Shown: one piece after another, positions 21,359 to 31,883 of the stretch | Layout of the letters: each line of letters opens with the position of its first letter | Numbering within the stretch: the stretch's first letter is position 1 | From: Linnemannia elongata | Taxonomy: Eukaryota > Mortierellomycota > Mortierellomycetes > Mortierellales > Mortierellaceae | Direction: 5' to 3' | DNA length: 64,000 nucleotides | Assembly: GCA_036320915.1 (NCBI GenBank) | Contig: JAXBDG010000005.1 | Location: forward strand, 744,001 to 808,000 | Position numbers and translations under genes: made by a program | The notes under the pieces: generated by a model | What the model saw: the letters and a program-made list of their open reading frames with translations, nothing else | Told to the model about the DNA's origin: nothing | Database searches by the model: none

Positions 21359-23267
21359 CGTAGATCCTGTTCGTGTGTGGGCGTGTATATCTTGTTTTTT
21401 TAGGTTCCTTCGATCACCAATGAGCGGAGGAGAAGTAGTGAGAATAGGAAGAAGTAATAAGAGTTGTGTGGAGAGGGATGAGGTGAGAAGGGAGAGGGAG
21501 TTCGTTAATATGCAAGGGAGGGGTTTTCTAGATAAGATGAAAATGAGAGAGGATGTGACAGGAGACAAAATCAGGAAGACAACAGTCGAGGTTTGTGTAA
21601 AGTGGAAGTGAGGGAGGAGTGAAAATGAAAGATGGGAAGAACAAAAAAACGAAGGAGAATAAAGTGAAGAGAAAGAAGTTAAGGAGGAAAAAAAAGAGAA
21701 AAGAGACAACAAATGTTCTATTCTGATCGTTTTTATTTCAGGGGTACGGGACCGTTGAACCAAGTCTGTCTTACTCTCTGTCTCGTCTCTCCATCCCTGT
21801 CAAGGTACCAGCTTATACTCGCTAGGAGGCGGCGAAGGGGTGAGATACAAACGAGAGCATTCAGTCGAGGTACAATAGCCCCATGGTCTAAAAATGCAAA
21901 TGATCCTGCAGCCTTCGAAGCAACCCCCCTCCCCCCTTTACCCTCTCCTTCCCTTTTTCCCATTTCATGACCCCTGACCACCCGATCTGTCCATTACTTG
22001 TCACTTTCTCTTTCGATATTTTTCCTTTGTCTTTAGGTATTGCATGGATCGGTCATTGCATTGACTGCAACGGCAAAGGCAAGGTCAAGGGCAAAGGCAA
22101 TTGCAAAGGCAAAAGCAGGAACACACTCCATGCACCAAGACAAACAAAGTAAAATGCATGATATGCATCCGTGCATCCAGAGAGCAATCAGCCATGTTGC
22201 CACTATATAGACCCTCCACGACTGCGACAATGCAAATCCATCCCCAACCTCCTTTTTGTGTTTGATCGTATTTCATTCTCTCCTCCTTTTTCCTTTTGGC
22301 GCAAAAATTAGAAGTGGTGGCGTGCATTGTGTGAGCCCCTGGCAAAGGCAAGTTGAGACTTTGTGCACCTGGACAATTTTTTCTCTCTTTCTTGCTGCTC
22401 GCATGTTCAATTGAAGTTTATTTGGTTTTTTTTTGACACCCCTACACCCTTACCCCTGGTCCTTGCAAAATGAATCGTGATGAGATAGCTGTCTACATCC
22501 TGCCAAAGGCAAAAGCTTACATTACTAATCCTCTTGGCCTGTGCAAAATGCAATTTCCGGAAAGTATTTGTTACCCACGTTATGAAGGTTGTTCATCAAC
22601 TCATTCTCATTTTCATTTTTCCGGATCGAGGCCCTCTTTCCACTTTTTTTTTTCATCCTCTGTTCTTGCACTTGTCTTGGCAAAGGCTGTGCGTGTTCCC
22701 CCATGGAAAACTAAATCAAAAGGGGCCAGGCAGGCAAGACGGCTGCAAGAGCTTATGTGTCCAAATAGAGACTGCTGGGCTGTGGAGGGTGTGACCGAGT
22801 GACTACGATGACGAGAGTTACCAGGTTCATGATCCACCCATGTGTTCTTGTACCCCTTTTTCCCCGATTCTCCCGGTTCGAAAGACGTTTCTTTATTTGA
22901 ACTTTTTAATCTTACTACTGATTGCTTGTCATTTCTTCAATGGTCCTTTGAGGAGAGAGAGAAAATAATAAGATCCTTGTTCGGGCTTATGCTGTGTACC
23001 CATCACGAGATCTTCGCTCCTCTCCTGGAACTAAAGCATTGCCACATTTGGTTCAAGCTTTTGTTAAAGTGATAGAGTCTAAGTGATCCATGGTTCCTCA
23101 GACATAGCAATTCATTCATGCTGACGATCATTGACCTCCATTCAATTTTTTGCTATCAACTCGGAGCAGCAACAAGAAAAGACTGTCAAGAAGCAAAGCA
23201 ATATACGACTCGTGTCTTCTTCTCCTCGCGGACCCTTAAACGTCCTCAACCCTCCATATCCAACAAG
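21359..23267. other. Intergenic region with GGCAAAGGC-type motif cluster
   Basis: About 1.9 kb with no convincing gene. From 22070 to 22690 the words ggcaaaggca, tgcaaaggca and close variants recur about seven times, the densest part being 22070-22115. Open frames here (for example 22470-22802) lack any family signature and are low in confidence. Confidence 0.5.
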
Positions 23268-23560
23268 ATGTCCACTGCTGCGTCAACCAAGAACCCCTTC
23301 GACCTATGTGAGCTCATACACCGTTTTAGCAATTTTGTCTCTCTCAAGGATACCGCCTCTTGTGCGCTTGTCTCAAAGGCCAGGAGGGACGCGTTTATCT
23401 CCTCGATCTGGCGCAAGGTCTACTTTTGAACCCACCCTTTATTTTGTAACAGATTAGAATCACAAAGAGAACGAGTCTTTAAGGATTTTTCGTCTAAATG
23501 CTCTTAGTTCTGTCAATCTTTATTATAAGGGTCTGGAGCCATGCCGATCGGGGTAAGGAT
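23268..23560 (+). pseudogene. 5' relic of a short F-box gene
   Basis: An ATG at 23268 opens a 53-codon frame (MSTAASTKNPFDLCELIH... IWRKVYF) that parallels the start of the F-box gene at 60413-61822 (MNSTAPTRNPFDLPELIL... VIWYKVDF). A stop follows directly where the paralogue continues with NTRPRF; the next codons THPLF still resemble it. Beyond this the sequence decays in mixed frames, and no later block of the paralogue could be followed with confidence. The fragment keeps the F-box itself, so a short F-box-only peptide is possible but unlikely to be functional. Confidence 0.65.
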
Positions 23561-24210
23561 CAATGGTCGCGTGGGGATCACTGGCTGAATTTAACGCAGG
23601 AAGGAATTGATGTATTACGGCGCTTCAGACCTTACACACTCCTTCGTTCCTGCGGTTTAGAAACCAAACGTGTCAAACACACTTCCTATGACACCATTGA
23701 GTAGATCAGTCCTGGAACCTTCTCCAATATCCGATAACTTATCCACTATACCACTGGACAGACCAACGAATTTTAGATGGTGGGGGGGCAAGTAAACCTC
23801 CCCAGAGATCCTACAAATCGCAAAGAACGATTCCATGGTTAGTGGTCAGCACTTCTTTTCGTATTATGATTTGATGTCCCTATATCTTCATAACTGGAAC
23901 ATATTGCTTACCACAGCTGTCTCGTCGAACGAGCTGCGAGTTGTCGCTGACAGTCATCTCATCAGGCTTGACTTGCCTCGATGTATCTGGTACCGGAATC
24001 CCTGTTGCAGTAAATGCGACCATGGCAAGGTACACCGAAATTATCTGCTTCATGCAGATCTATGGCTGTGAAGGTAAGTTGGGATATAAAAAAGTAGGAA
24101 TAATGGGGTAAATATAAAAATCAAAAAAATGATAATGTATTGAGCTGTTGAGGTATTGGTATCCACTCTGTCGACATCATCATCCTCGACACGTCCGCGG
24201 AGCAACAACC

Positions 24211-27200
24211 CTACTCGTCCTCCCCTTCCCCTGGCTCATCTCCCTCCGACAACAGTGAATCGCCAGTGGCACCGCGCTGGGCCAACAACTTGCGGTAGAT
24301 CGGACCGAGACCAACGGCACCCTTGAAACTCAGATCAGCGGCGCACAACCGCCCAATGTGGGAGCCCCACTGCATACGAACCGACACGTCTCTTGCCCCA
24401 GCGCCCAAAACACGCCACACTCGAACAGATCCATCGGCGGAACCGGTTACAAACTCCATCGGCACCACCGGACTCCATGCCACGCTTGTAACGGCCTCCA
24501 AGCACCTGCTAACCACTGCTGCACAGTACCAATTGTCGACCTCGCCTGACCAGAGTCGGAACGTCTTGTCATTGCTGCCGGAAAGTATCCAATTACCACA
24601 AGGAGAGTACGCGACGCAGATTACCGCACCTGTGTGCCCTTCCAGTTTGACGTCAATCTTGTATGACTGAAAGTCCCAGATCATGACCGGAGAGGCGTCA
24701 GTACCGAGTACGAGTCGCTGTCCATCTGGTGAATAGGCCATTGTGCGTAGCCTGTCGGATATACACACTTCCTTTAGAGGTTGGCGAAGATCTGTCACTC
24801 GGGGATCGAAAAGACGAAGTCGGTATGAGCCGAGCGGGTCCAATGGCATCCCAACTACAAGCTGATCTTCGACGGGGGAGAAAACCACGTAGCCACTCAG
24901 GCCCCTCAGATCTACCCTCTCACCCATCACTTTGCCTTGATCATCGGCGCTCTCAAGATCCCACAATCGTGTAACTCCGCCATTGGCATATGAGACCAGC
25001 CACCGACCACAGCGCGAAAAACTCATATCAACAACTTGACAGTAGGAAGATCCGAGGAGAATGCGCTCAACAACATCGGTTCGAACATTCAACAGCCGAA
25101 TATTCCCATCTTCACAACCGCTCGCGAACCAATGGCCGTTGGGTGATAACGCGACCGAGTAGACGTCGGGTGCGGATGGTAATGGAATGGATCCTGAAGT
25201 TCCAGAGGAAGAGTTCCAGCGCTGAATGGTGCCGTCGTCATGATCAGAGATAATAAACAGACCTTCATGAGAGTATGCAACAGTTCGAACCCCGGCGGCA
25301 CGTTTTTGTGTGGTGAAACTCGATCGGTTGGTGTTCACCTCCCAGAGTCGTATAATCCCGTCCACATCTCCCGAAGCGATTTGTAGGCCGTCTGGAGAAA
25401 AGGTACAGGTGGTGATCCGGCTGTTATGACCCGACAACCTGGAGATGAGTTGCCCACTCGATGAGTCCCACAGTCGAACAACCCTGTCCCTGCTTGACGA
25501 AACAATAAATTTGTCAAATGGAGAGAATGCAATATCTGTTAGCCCGTCGGTGCCGTCGTCAAGAATCAGACCTGTCTCTCCGGTTATTGCGTCCACCAAG
25601 TGGACCTCGCCTCTCCTCAAACCAGTCATAAGAGCGAACTGCCGTCCATCTGCAGAAAGGGCCACCCGCGAAGCACCAACATGAGGAATGGTCCAACTAG
25701 GCTCTGGTTCTCCTGTTTCCGAATCCCATACTCGAATCGTTTGATCCCTGCTGCCCGACACGAGTCTCCGCCCATCAGCTGAATATGCAACACTCAAAAT
25801 GATATCTTCATGACCGGTCAAGACAAGTAAGCCATCTCCTGTCTCCGAGCTCCACAACCGAATCGTTCTGTCGACACTAGCCGACGCGATTTGCTTTCCG
25901 CAGGGCGAAAATGCTACAGAGTCCACACCACCTGTATGCCCCTTCATGACCAACAAAGTCTCGCCATTGACAGTATCCCATAATCGACAGGTCATGTCTT
26001 CGCTCCCAAAAGCAAGGCATCTGTTGTTGGGTGAAAAGGCGATACTCAACACCAGACTCGGCTCATTATGTTGACGAACTCGAGTCCAAGTCGTAGTGTT
26101 GTGAGTAATAAGGCTTCCATCACGTAGAGCAACAGCAAACACCTTTCCATCAGGCGAAAAGGCGATGGTATTGACTGCGGCGTGCTCCTGTAAGTATGGC
26201 AGCTCTCCAAATTGAACACCATTCATCTGTGCATCAGCGAAATCCACCTGCCTCAGCCAACACCTTGCCAAGTTGACGCCCGTCAAATCGGCTCCCTGCA
26301 GTTGGGCGTAATCGAACTGACCGTCGAAAAGATCTGCTCCTGGGATTCGGATGCCTCGAAGATCGGCGCTGTTGAAACGAACGCCTGCCCGGACAAGAAT
26401 AGTGATGGCGTTTGTGGCAGCGATGGCAGCACTGGCGTCAGCCTTGGACTGCTCAATGATGGCTAGGAGCTGCTTCTCGAAACAGGGGTGCTGCTTAACA
26501 CGCTCGCACAGGAACTGGATGACCGAAGGTTCGGTGAGGAGGTTCCGCTTGGACAATGGCCCATCATTGGCGAGGGGTTGGAAAGGAGTGGGATCAGGAG
26601 CAGATTGCGGATAAAAATCATCGCCAGCGTCATTGCTACTGGGATCGAAAACAGCGCATGAAAGAAAGTACTCGAGCATTGATCGATGAAGGAATCGAAA
26701 CTGGTTACCAGTGCGGTGAATCGGACTCGATTCTCGTAGCAATCGGGTCTCAGGGTCAGGCCCAAAAAACTCAGCTCTCCACGTCTTTTTGTCCTTGACG
26801 TGAACATACTGAACCACTGGGCTTCCATCTTGGTGCTCAAAGATCGCCGACGCCAGTTTGGTAGCATATTCAATACCCATCGAAATAAACCCTGCCTCCA
26901 ATAGTTGATCCAGCATATCTCGATCCTCCCTGTGCAAGACATTTCGTTGAAGCCGTCGGCTGTTGACATCGAGCCAATGCCTTACAAAAATGTCATACAA
27001 CTGGACACGCGTGATTTTGATGGCCGATAGATCCTGCTTTCCCTCAGTGACTCCTGGCAGTGCCTCCAACGATAGAGACAGAAGGAAGGGGTTCTTGACA
27101 AGATCCATGAGGTTGGGGATGGTGGTCAATTTGTCGATGTAGTCCTTGATAGTCCAGGTCCGTGGTTCGAGGGGGACGTACTGCTCGATGTAGTCCTCGA

Positions 27201-29556
27201 TCTGCTCCTTGGAGAAAGGCGCGATAACAGCCTCCTGGAAGAGTTCGGTAGCCTGGCGGGTGTAGTGGCTAGTGCCATCGGGTATGAAGCGGCTGCGGTA
27301 GTCTTGACCTAGGAATTGAGTCCTGCAGGAGATCACCATCTTGATATTCCACTGACCAGGCTGGTTAAAGAGGTTGGATGTGTGCAGGTTGATAGTGAGT
27401 TGGCTTTCGTCGTATCCGTCACAGATGAGGACAAACTGACGATAATGCTTCAGTTCCTGAATCTGTGCCTCGAAAAAGTTGTTGATCCTCAGATGCTCCC
27501 CAATAAGGTCCTTGTCGGGCCGGTCGATGGCGGGCAAGTTGATGAACAATGGGATAGGGCCACCTCGGGTGTATGTGCGCAGGAGCTCGGACTCGAGGTA
27601 CTTGTTGAAGGTCGACTTGCCTGCTCCGGAATCACCCAAGATCAACATAACTTGTCGCTCACTGGCCAGGAACTCTTGAACCTTCTCCTTGAGAGGAAAA
27701 AGTTCATTATCGCGGGCCTGAAGGTTAGCCTTGGCCATAGGAGAGATGTAGACCGGCATTTTGGCCATATTTAGTCGCTGCGACAGGAACTTGTGCAGTT
27801 CGTACTCTGGGTACTGGATGTTTTGGACCTTGGCAAGGAGTGGCGATGCGGAAGGAAAGAGAAGACGGGCTGTCAATGGATAAGGGTGCTTGGTCAAGGC
27901 ACTTTGTTCCACTGTCAGATCCTGCAGCACTGAACGGGCAGTCTCACTGACGGCTTCCTCGGAAGAGGCGCAGAGTTTGGTGATGATGGTGAGCATCCAT
28001 GCCTCAACGCTTTCATCCCAGCCCCAGTCTTGATCGTTCTTGTATAGATGACCGAGGAGAATTACGGCTTGCTGACGTATAGGTACAGAGCAGAGTGAGT
28101 CGACAGCGATCTCCCCCAACAGTTGAGAGATCCCCCATTGGAAGAAATGATCGTGGCGGCAGGGGGCCTCAACGATCAACTGCTTCAGATCCTTTAGTTG
28201 GCCGGCTTGTGCAAAGGAGTAGGCAACCTTGACGGCAAGATACCAAGGATACCTTTGACCAGATCCGAATGCTTCCTTCAGGCTGTCAAAGACTCCTCTG
28301 CCACTTTTCATCAGCAAACAAAAGACCTCATGCACAGACCCAACTACCTCTGCCGTTTTGCCCAGTGCCTCCTGGAGTCTACCAAGACCCTCTAGCGCAG
28401 ACATCAAATCCAACGTCATCACAGCCGAGACCTTGGTCAATCCATCCGCCACACCGATCGTATGTCTGAACATTGCTCCAAGGGCGGTCTCGTCGTTGGG
28501 CACACTCTGGAGTGCCTGGTAGGCATAGCAGGCTTGGTAAAGCAGATAGGGGTCCGAGGTACCCTTCAGTCCCGACAAGACATCCGATAACGGCTCGTGC
28601 TCAAGAACACGATCCAGATCCTTTACTTTGTGGTCCGCCATAACATCGAGGATCCTCGAGACAGCCAGAGTAAGATGGTATGAGTGCTCGATCGATTGCT
28701 GGTGAGTGCCCTCCAGGCAGACCCTAAGGGTACCGAGAATCTTGACCAGGTCATCGGAGACAAGGTAGCCAGGTGACGCATCCTGCACCAATTGTACAAG
28801 CCCCTGAAGTATATCAACGTCAAGGATACGAGCATCGACAAACTCCTTAATAAAGGTTGCGAGTAGCTTGCGGTAGTACTCCCTTTCTAAGATACGTCCA
28901 AGAGCGATAACCTCGGCGATCTTAGTGGAGGTCTTATTTTCATCGACAACAAACTGCTCCACCACCCGAGTAGCCAGCCAACGCATGTGATCTGCTTCCA
29001 TTGGATCCTTCTTTGTCGTCTCCAACCAGTCGAGCTCCGCATTGTCGAAGGCGGGTTCTTGAAGAACGAGGGGACTAGAGCTGTCCGCATCTTCTCCCGG
29101 AGCAGCTTTCGATAGGGACAATGTATCCCGTAGAAGCAACGCGTTGCAGTAGACCAATTGGTGCGTCATCTCGATGCGTTGCTGAGGTTGAGGCAACTCA
29201 GTCTTCATGGTAGGCCTAGGGGTATCCTCGGCAAAGATGTCCTCAAGAAAATGTGCCTCGATAAGGGGGGCTGAAAATACCTTCCTCTTCGTAGTACTGG
29301 AGGGGATGGACTGGCTGTCGCCTGATGAGTGGCTGCTGGCTTGGAAGACAATAGTCGGCGGCCGAGTCAACTGCTGGGAAGCAGGTGGAGGATGCAGCGA
29401 TTGGTTTGAGGCCTTGGGTCTGACTTCCTTAGACTTGGACTTTGAAAAGCCCAAGGACTCAAAGAACTTGTCGCGCTTCCTAGTGCGAGCGGTATTGTTG
29501 GCGCTGTTGCAGCCAATAGTGAGAGGATCCAATTGGTCGGGAGGATGGTCGGACAT
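24211..29556 (-). CDS. NACHT NTPase with pentapeptide repeats and 14 WD40 repeats (NLR-like)
   Basis: A single-exon gene of 1781 residues, a STAND-type signal NTPase. The start at 29556 (MSDHPPDQLDP) is the first ATG after a hydrophobic, unrelated leader frame. The order is: basic, Ser-rich N-terminus (1-110); a helical HEAT/armadillo-like stretch (about 130-600); a NACHT domain with Walker A GDSGAGKST at 641-649 and Walker B LICDGYDES near 710; a helical region; pentapeptide repeats (ADLRG, ADLFD, ADLTG, VNLAR type) at about 1055-1115; then about 14 WD40 repeats to about residue 1740, enough for two seven-bladed propellers. In fungi such proteins act in self/non-self recognition, where the repeat end senses a ligand and the NTPase oligomerises; that role here is inferred. 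No N-terminal effector domain of a known fungal NLR class (HET, Goodbye, NAD1) was recognised. The acidic C-terminus ends EGDEPGEGEDE. Confidence 0.92.
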   Translation of the reverse strand: MSDHPPDQLDPLTIGCNSANNTARTRKRDKFFESLGFSKSKSKEVRPKASNQSLHPPPASQQLTRPPTIVFQASSHSSGDSQSIPSSTTKRKVFSAPLIEAHFLEDIFAEDTPRPTMKTELPQPQQRIEMTHQLVYCNALLLRDTLSLSKAAPGEDADSSSPLVLQEPAFDNAELDWLETTKKDPMEADHMRWLATRVVEQFVVDENKTSTKIAEVIALGRILEREYYRKLLATFIKEFVDARILDVDILQGLVQLVQDASPGYLVSDDLVKILGTLRVCLEGTHQQSIEHSYHLTLAVSRILDVMADHKVKDLDRVLEHEPLSDVLSGLKGTSDPYLLYQACYAYQALQSVPNDETALGAMFRHTIGVADGLTKVSAVMTLDLMSALEGLGRLQEALGKTAEVVGSVHEVFCLLMKSGRGVFDSLKEAFGSGQRYPWYLAVKVAYSFAQAGQLKDLKQLIVEAPCRHDHFFQWGISQLLGEIAVDSLCSVPIRQQAVILLGHLYKNDQDWGWDESVEAWMLTIITKLCASSEEAVSETARSVLQDLTVEQSALTKHPYPLTARLLFPSASPLLAKVQNIQYPEYELHKFLSQRLNMAKMPVYISPMAKANLQARDNELFPLKEKVQEFLASERQVMLILGDSGAGKSTFNKYLESELLRTYTRGGPIPLFINLPAIDRPDKDLIGEHLRINNFFEAQIQELKHYRQFVLICDGYDESQLTINLHTSNLFNQPGQWNIKMVISCRTQFLGQDYRSRFIPDGTSHYTRQATELFQEAVIAPFSKEQIEDYIEQYVPLEPRTWTIKDYIDKLTTIPNLMDLVKNPFLLSLSLEALPGVTEGKQDLSAIKITRVQLYDIFVRHWLDVNSRRLQRNVLHREDRDMLDQLLEAGFISMGIEYATKLASAIFEHQDGSPVVQYVHVKDKKTWRAEFFGPDPETRLLRESSPIHRTGNQFRFLHRSMLEYFLSCAVFDPSSNDAGDDFYPQSAPDPTPFQPLANDGPLSKRNLLTEPSVIQFLCERVKQHPCFEKQLLAIIEQSKADASAAIAATNAITILVRAGVRFNSADLRGIRIPGADLFDGQFDYAQLQGADLTGVNLARCWLRQVDFADAQMNGVQFGELPYLQEHAAVNTIAFSPDGKVFAVALRDGSLITHNTTTWTRVRQHNEPSLVLSIAFSPNNRCLAFGSEDMTCRLWDTVNGETLLVMKGHTGGVDSVAFSPCGKQIASASVDRTIRLWSSETGDGLLVLTGHEDIILSVAYSADGRRLVSGSRDQTIRVWDSETGEPEPSWTIPHVGASRVALSADGRQFALMTGLRRGEVHLVDAITGETGLILDDGTDGLTDIAFSPFDKFIVSSSRDRVVRLWDSSSGQLISRLSGHNSRITTCTFSPDGLQIASGDVDGIIRLWEVNTNRSSFTTQKRAAGVRTVAYSHEGLFIISDHDDGTIQRWNSSSGTSGSIPLPSAPDVYSVALSPNGHWFASGCEDGNIRLLNVRTDVVERILLGSSYCQVVDMSFSRCGRWLVSYANGGVTRLWDLESADDQGKVMGERVDLRGLSGYVVFSPVEDQLVVGMPLDPLGSYRLRLFDPRVTDLRQPLKEVCISDRLRTMAYSPDGQRLVLGTDASPVMIWDFQSYKIDVKLEGHTGAVICVAYSPCGNWILSGSNDKTFRLWSGEVDNWYCAAVVSRCLEAVTSVAWSPVVPMEFVTGSADGSVRVWRVLGAGARDVSVRMQWGSHIGRLCAADLSFKGAVGLGPIYRKLLAQRGATGDSLLSEGDEPGEGEDE

Positions 29557-31883
29557 AATAAGAGCACTAACAGTGTCGATATAAGCAATAGTTAGTACCG
29601 TTGGTAATAGCATCTTACTTAAAAAAAAGAATCACTCTTTCGACGATCTGAAGTACCATGTATTCTTACCTAATTGTATCGAGAATGCGCCTCTGAATTT
29701 GGTTGTGAGGTAGATGGGTATCGAAGGGGAGTAAGGTAGCAATAGAGGTGAGAAAAAAACAAAATTAATTAATTTTCCTGTCTTTTCGGATGTTGTTAAC
29801 TACCACCCCAAGAGGGGCCGTGCAGTTGCGGCGTACTTACTCAAATGTCCAGCAATGGTCTTTTTTCTTGTGTGTTTTGGTTCGGGTGTTGGAGGTGGGG
29901 TGTGCAATGGGGCTGTTCGGTGCTTTTTGCTGTCTGTAAGAGAAAATGAAGAAAGGATGAGCAAGGGTCTGTACGAGGAGCAAGAGCTATCTGTGAGGAC
30001 AAGTCGGAGACTTTCTTCAACTTACTGTTTTCGCTGAGGGGTGTTGATTATTGTTCTTTGTTGGAATTTGAGCTTTTTATGCTTGCTTCGGTGTAGTAAA
30101 TGTTTGGTTTGACTGGGTGAAGGAAGTCTTTTTTTTTTGTTTTTGTTTTTGATTGATAAGGCGAGGAGGAGCAATTATTGTAGCAAATGTGTGTGTGTGT
30201 GTGTATGTGCATATATGCGCATGTGTAAGTGTATGTGTATGTCTGCTTGTCGCGTTTTTTGTTTTCTGTTCTTGGAGTTATTGCTTTTGGTGGTATTGGC
30301 CTTATTAGTTTGCTAGTGGTGTTGGTGTTGTTGTTGCAGTGAGACTGAGGTGTTGTCCTTGGGACTGATTTCAAGAGGATGGACCTAGAAGAGCATGGTC
30401 ATTGCAATGCAATGAATTGTGAAAAGGAAGGGGAAGAGTGATTGCGATTCGAAAGAACTGTTGGAGGTGAAGAGGATTATCGAGTCCGAGAGTGTGAGAA
30501 TAGAAAAGGAATGAAGAGATCCTCCTAACCTTATGCCCTTGCTTTCCCTCTTTCCCATCCACGCCCTTTTGCCGTATATGCACACCTGACTCGCTTGCCC
30601 ATGACTTCTTCCTTTTGCCTTTTCTTTCCTTCGATTGCATGTAACACAACAAACAAACGAATAATTGAGGATTTTCACAGGCAACTGCCAACACGGCGCA
30701 ACAACAAGAGAGTGGAAGAAAGAGATCATGAAAGTGTGCCTTCCTTCCCATTTCTGTTACCTAGATCAGACAGACGTACAGACAGGCAGATTTTTCTGAC
30801 TTGTTAAATCCTCCACTTTTAAAACGCATTTTGAATAATGCTATCGGTTAAGCACTGTCTAAAAACTGTGTGCGTGGCGCATTGATTGTCAAGAAAAGTA
30901 GGAAAAGCGATAAGGAGCGGTCGTTTTTTTTTGTCGTTGTCGTTGATTTGATGAGTGGCATAGGAACGCCACGACTGCTGTGGTGCGCACAATGGCCAAG
31001 GGAACACTGACCTCCAGAAAGTCACGGATCCGAGATGAAGGAGATGCATGTTGGCCTTCCGGCGATAAGAATACACGCGACCGATAGACAAATAGGACGC
31101 ATTTTTTATGGGTACAAGCTGGACTCCCTTGGACGCGTATATGAGACAGAGCGCGTTTTAATAAATGATCATAGATCGAAGATATGACGGAAATGCATTT
31201 TCAATTGCCAGGAAGCACAGGTATGAATACCCTCACCCCACCCACTTTCTTTCTTTTATCATTCTTTCCTCTTTCTTTTTACATTTGCTTTCCATCTTTC
31301 TTTCATTTACCTTTCTTTCTTTTTTCCCTCTTCTTTCTTTTTCCCTCTTCTTTCCTACCCTCTTTCTATCTTTTTTTCCTTTCTTATTTACCTTCTCTCT
31401 TTTCTATTTGCATGCCAGAAACACATACTTTTTTTTTTCTAAAGTACAACCCCGGTTCTCTTACCCTCTCACGCCTCGACTTCCGTGTGATTCAAGGCTC
31501 TCCACTCCTGCTCTCATATCCAACACTCGAGTCATCATAAACGAGGGCATAATCGCCACCAACACTCGCCCTCATATGTCCGACCCCATCCCCATCACCC
31601 TCAACGAGTTCAGAACAACGAACAATGAAAGGAGGGAATAGACTGACGAGGACATGCACCAACGATGTGCATGTCGAACGAAGACCAACATGTCTTAAAG
31701 AGAAGTATCTATGAACAAGAAACCTGACTTTGGTTTTGGTAATTGGAATGTAGTGATTTGCTTCAAGTGTAACATGGATTTAATTGTCAACTATGTGAAA
31801 GTCAAAAGAAAAACAAGAAAACAAGAAAAAAAAGAAAACAAGAAAAAACATGATAAACCTATGTTTTCTATTCGCTCTTGCGG
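29557..31883. other. Intergenic region, no gene seen
   Basis: About 2.3 kb upstream of the NACHT gene and downstream of the next F-box gene. It holds TG-rich microsatellite sequence at about 30185-30245, a pyrimidine stretch (ttctttctt units) at about 31245-31430 and A-rich sequence at 31800-31850. No open frame has recognisable similarity. Confidence 0.6.

Noticed and set aside
22470..22802. 110-codon frame starting MNRDEIAVYIL
   Set aside because: No similarity, unusual composition, and it overlaps the dispersed GGCAAAGGC words; it could be chance.
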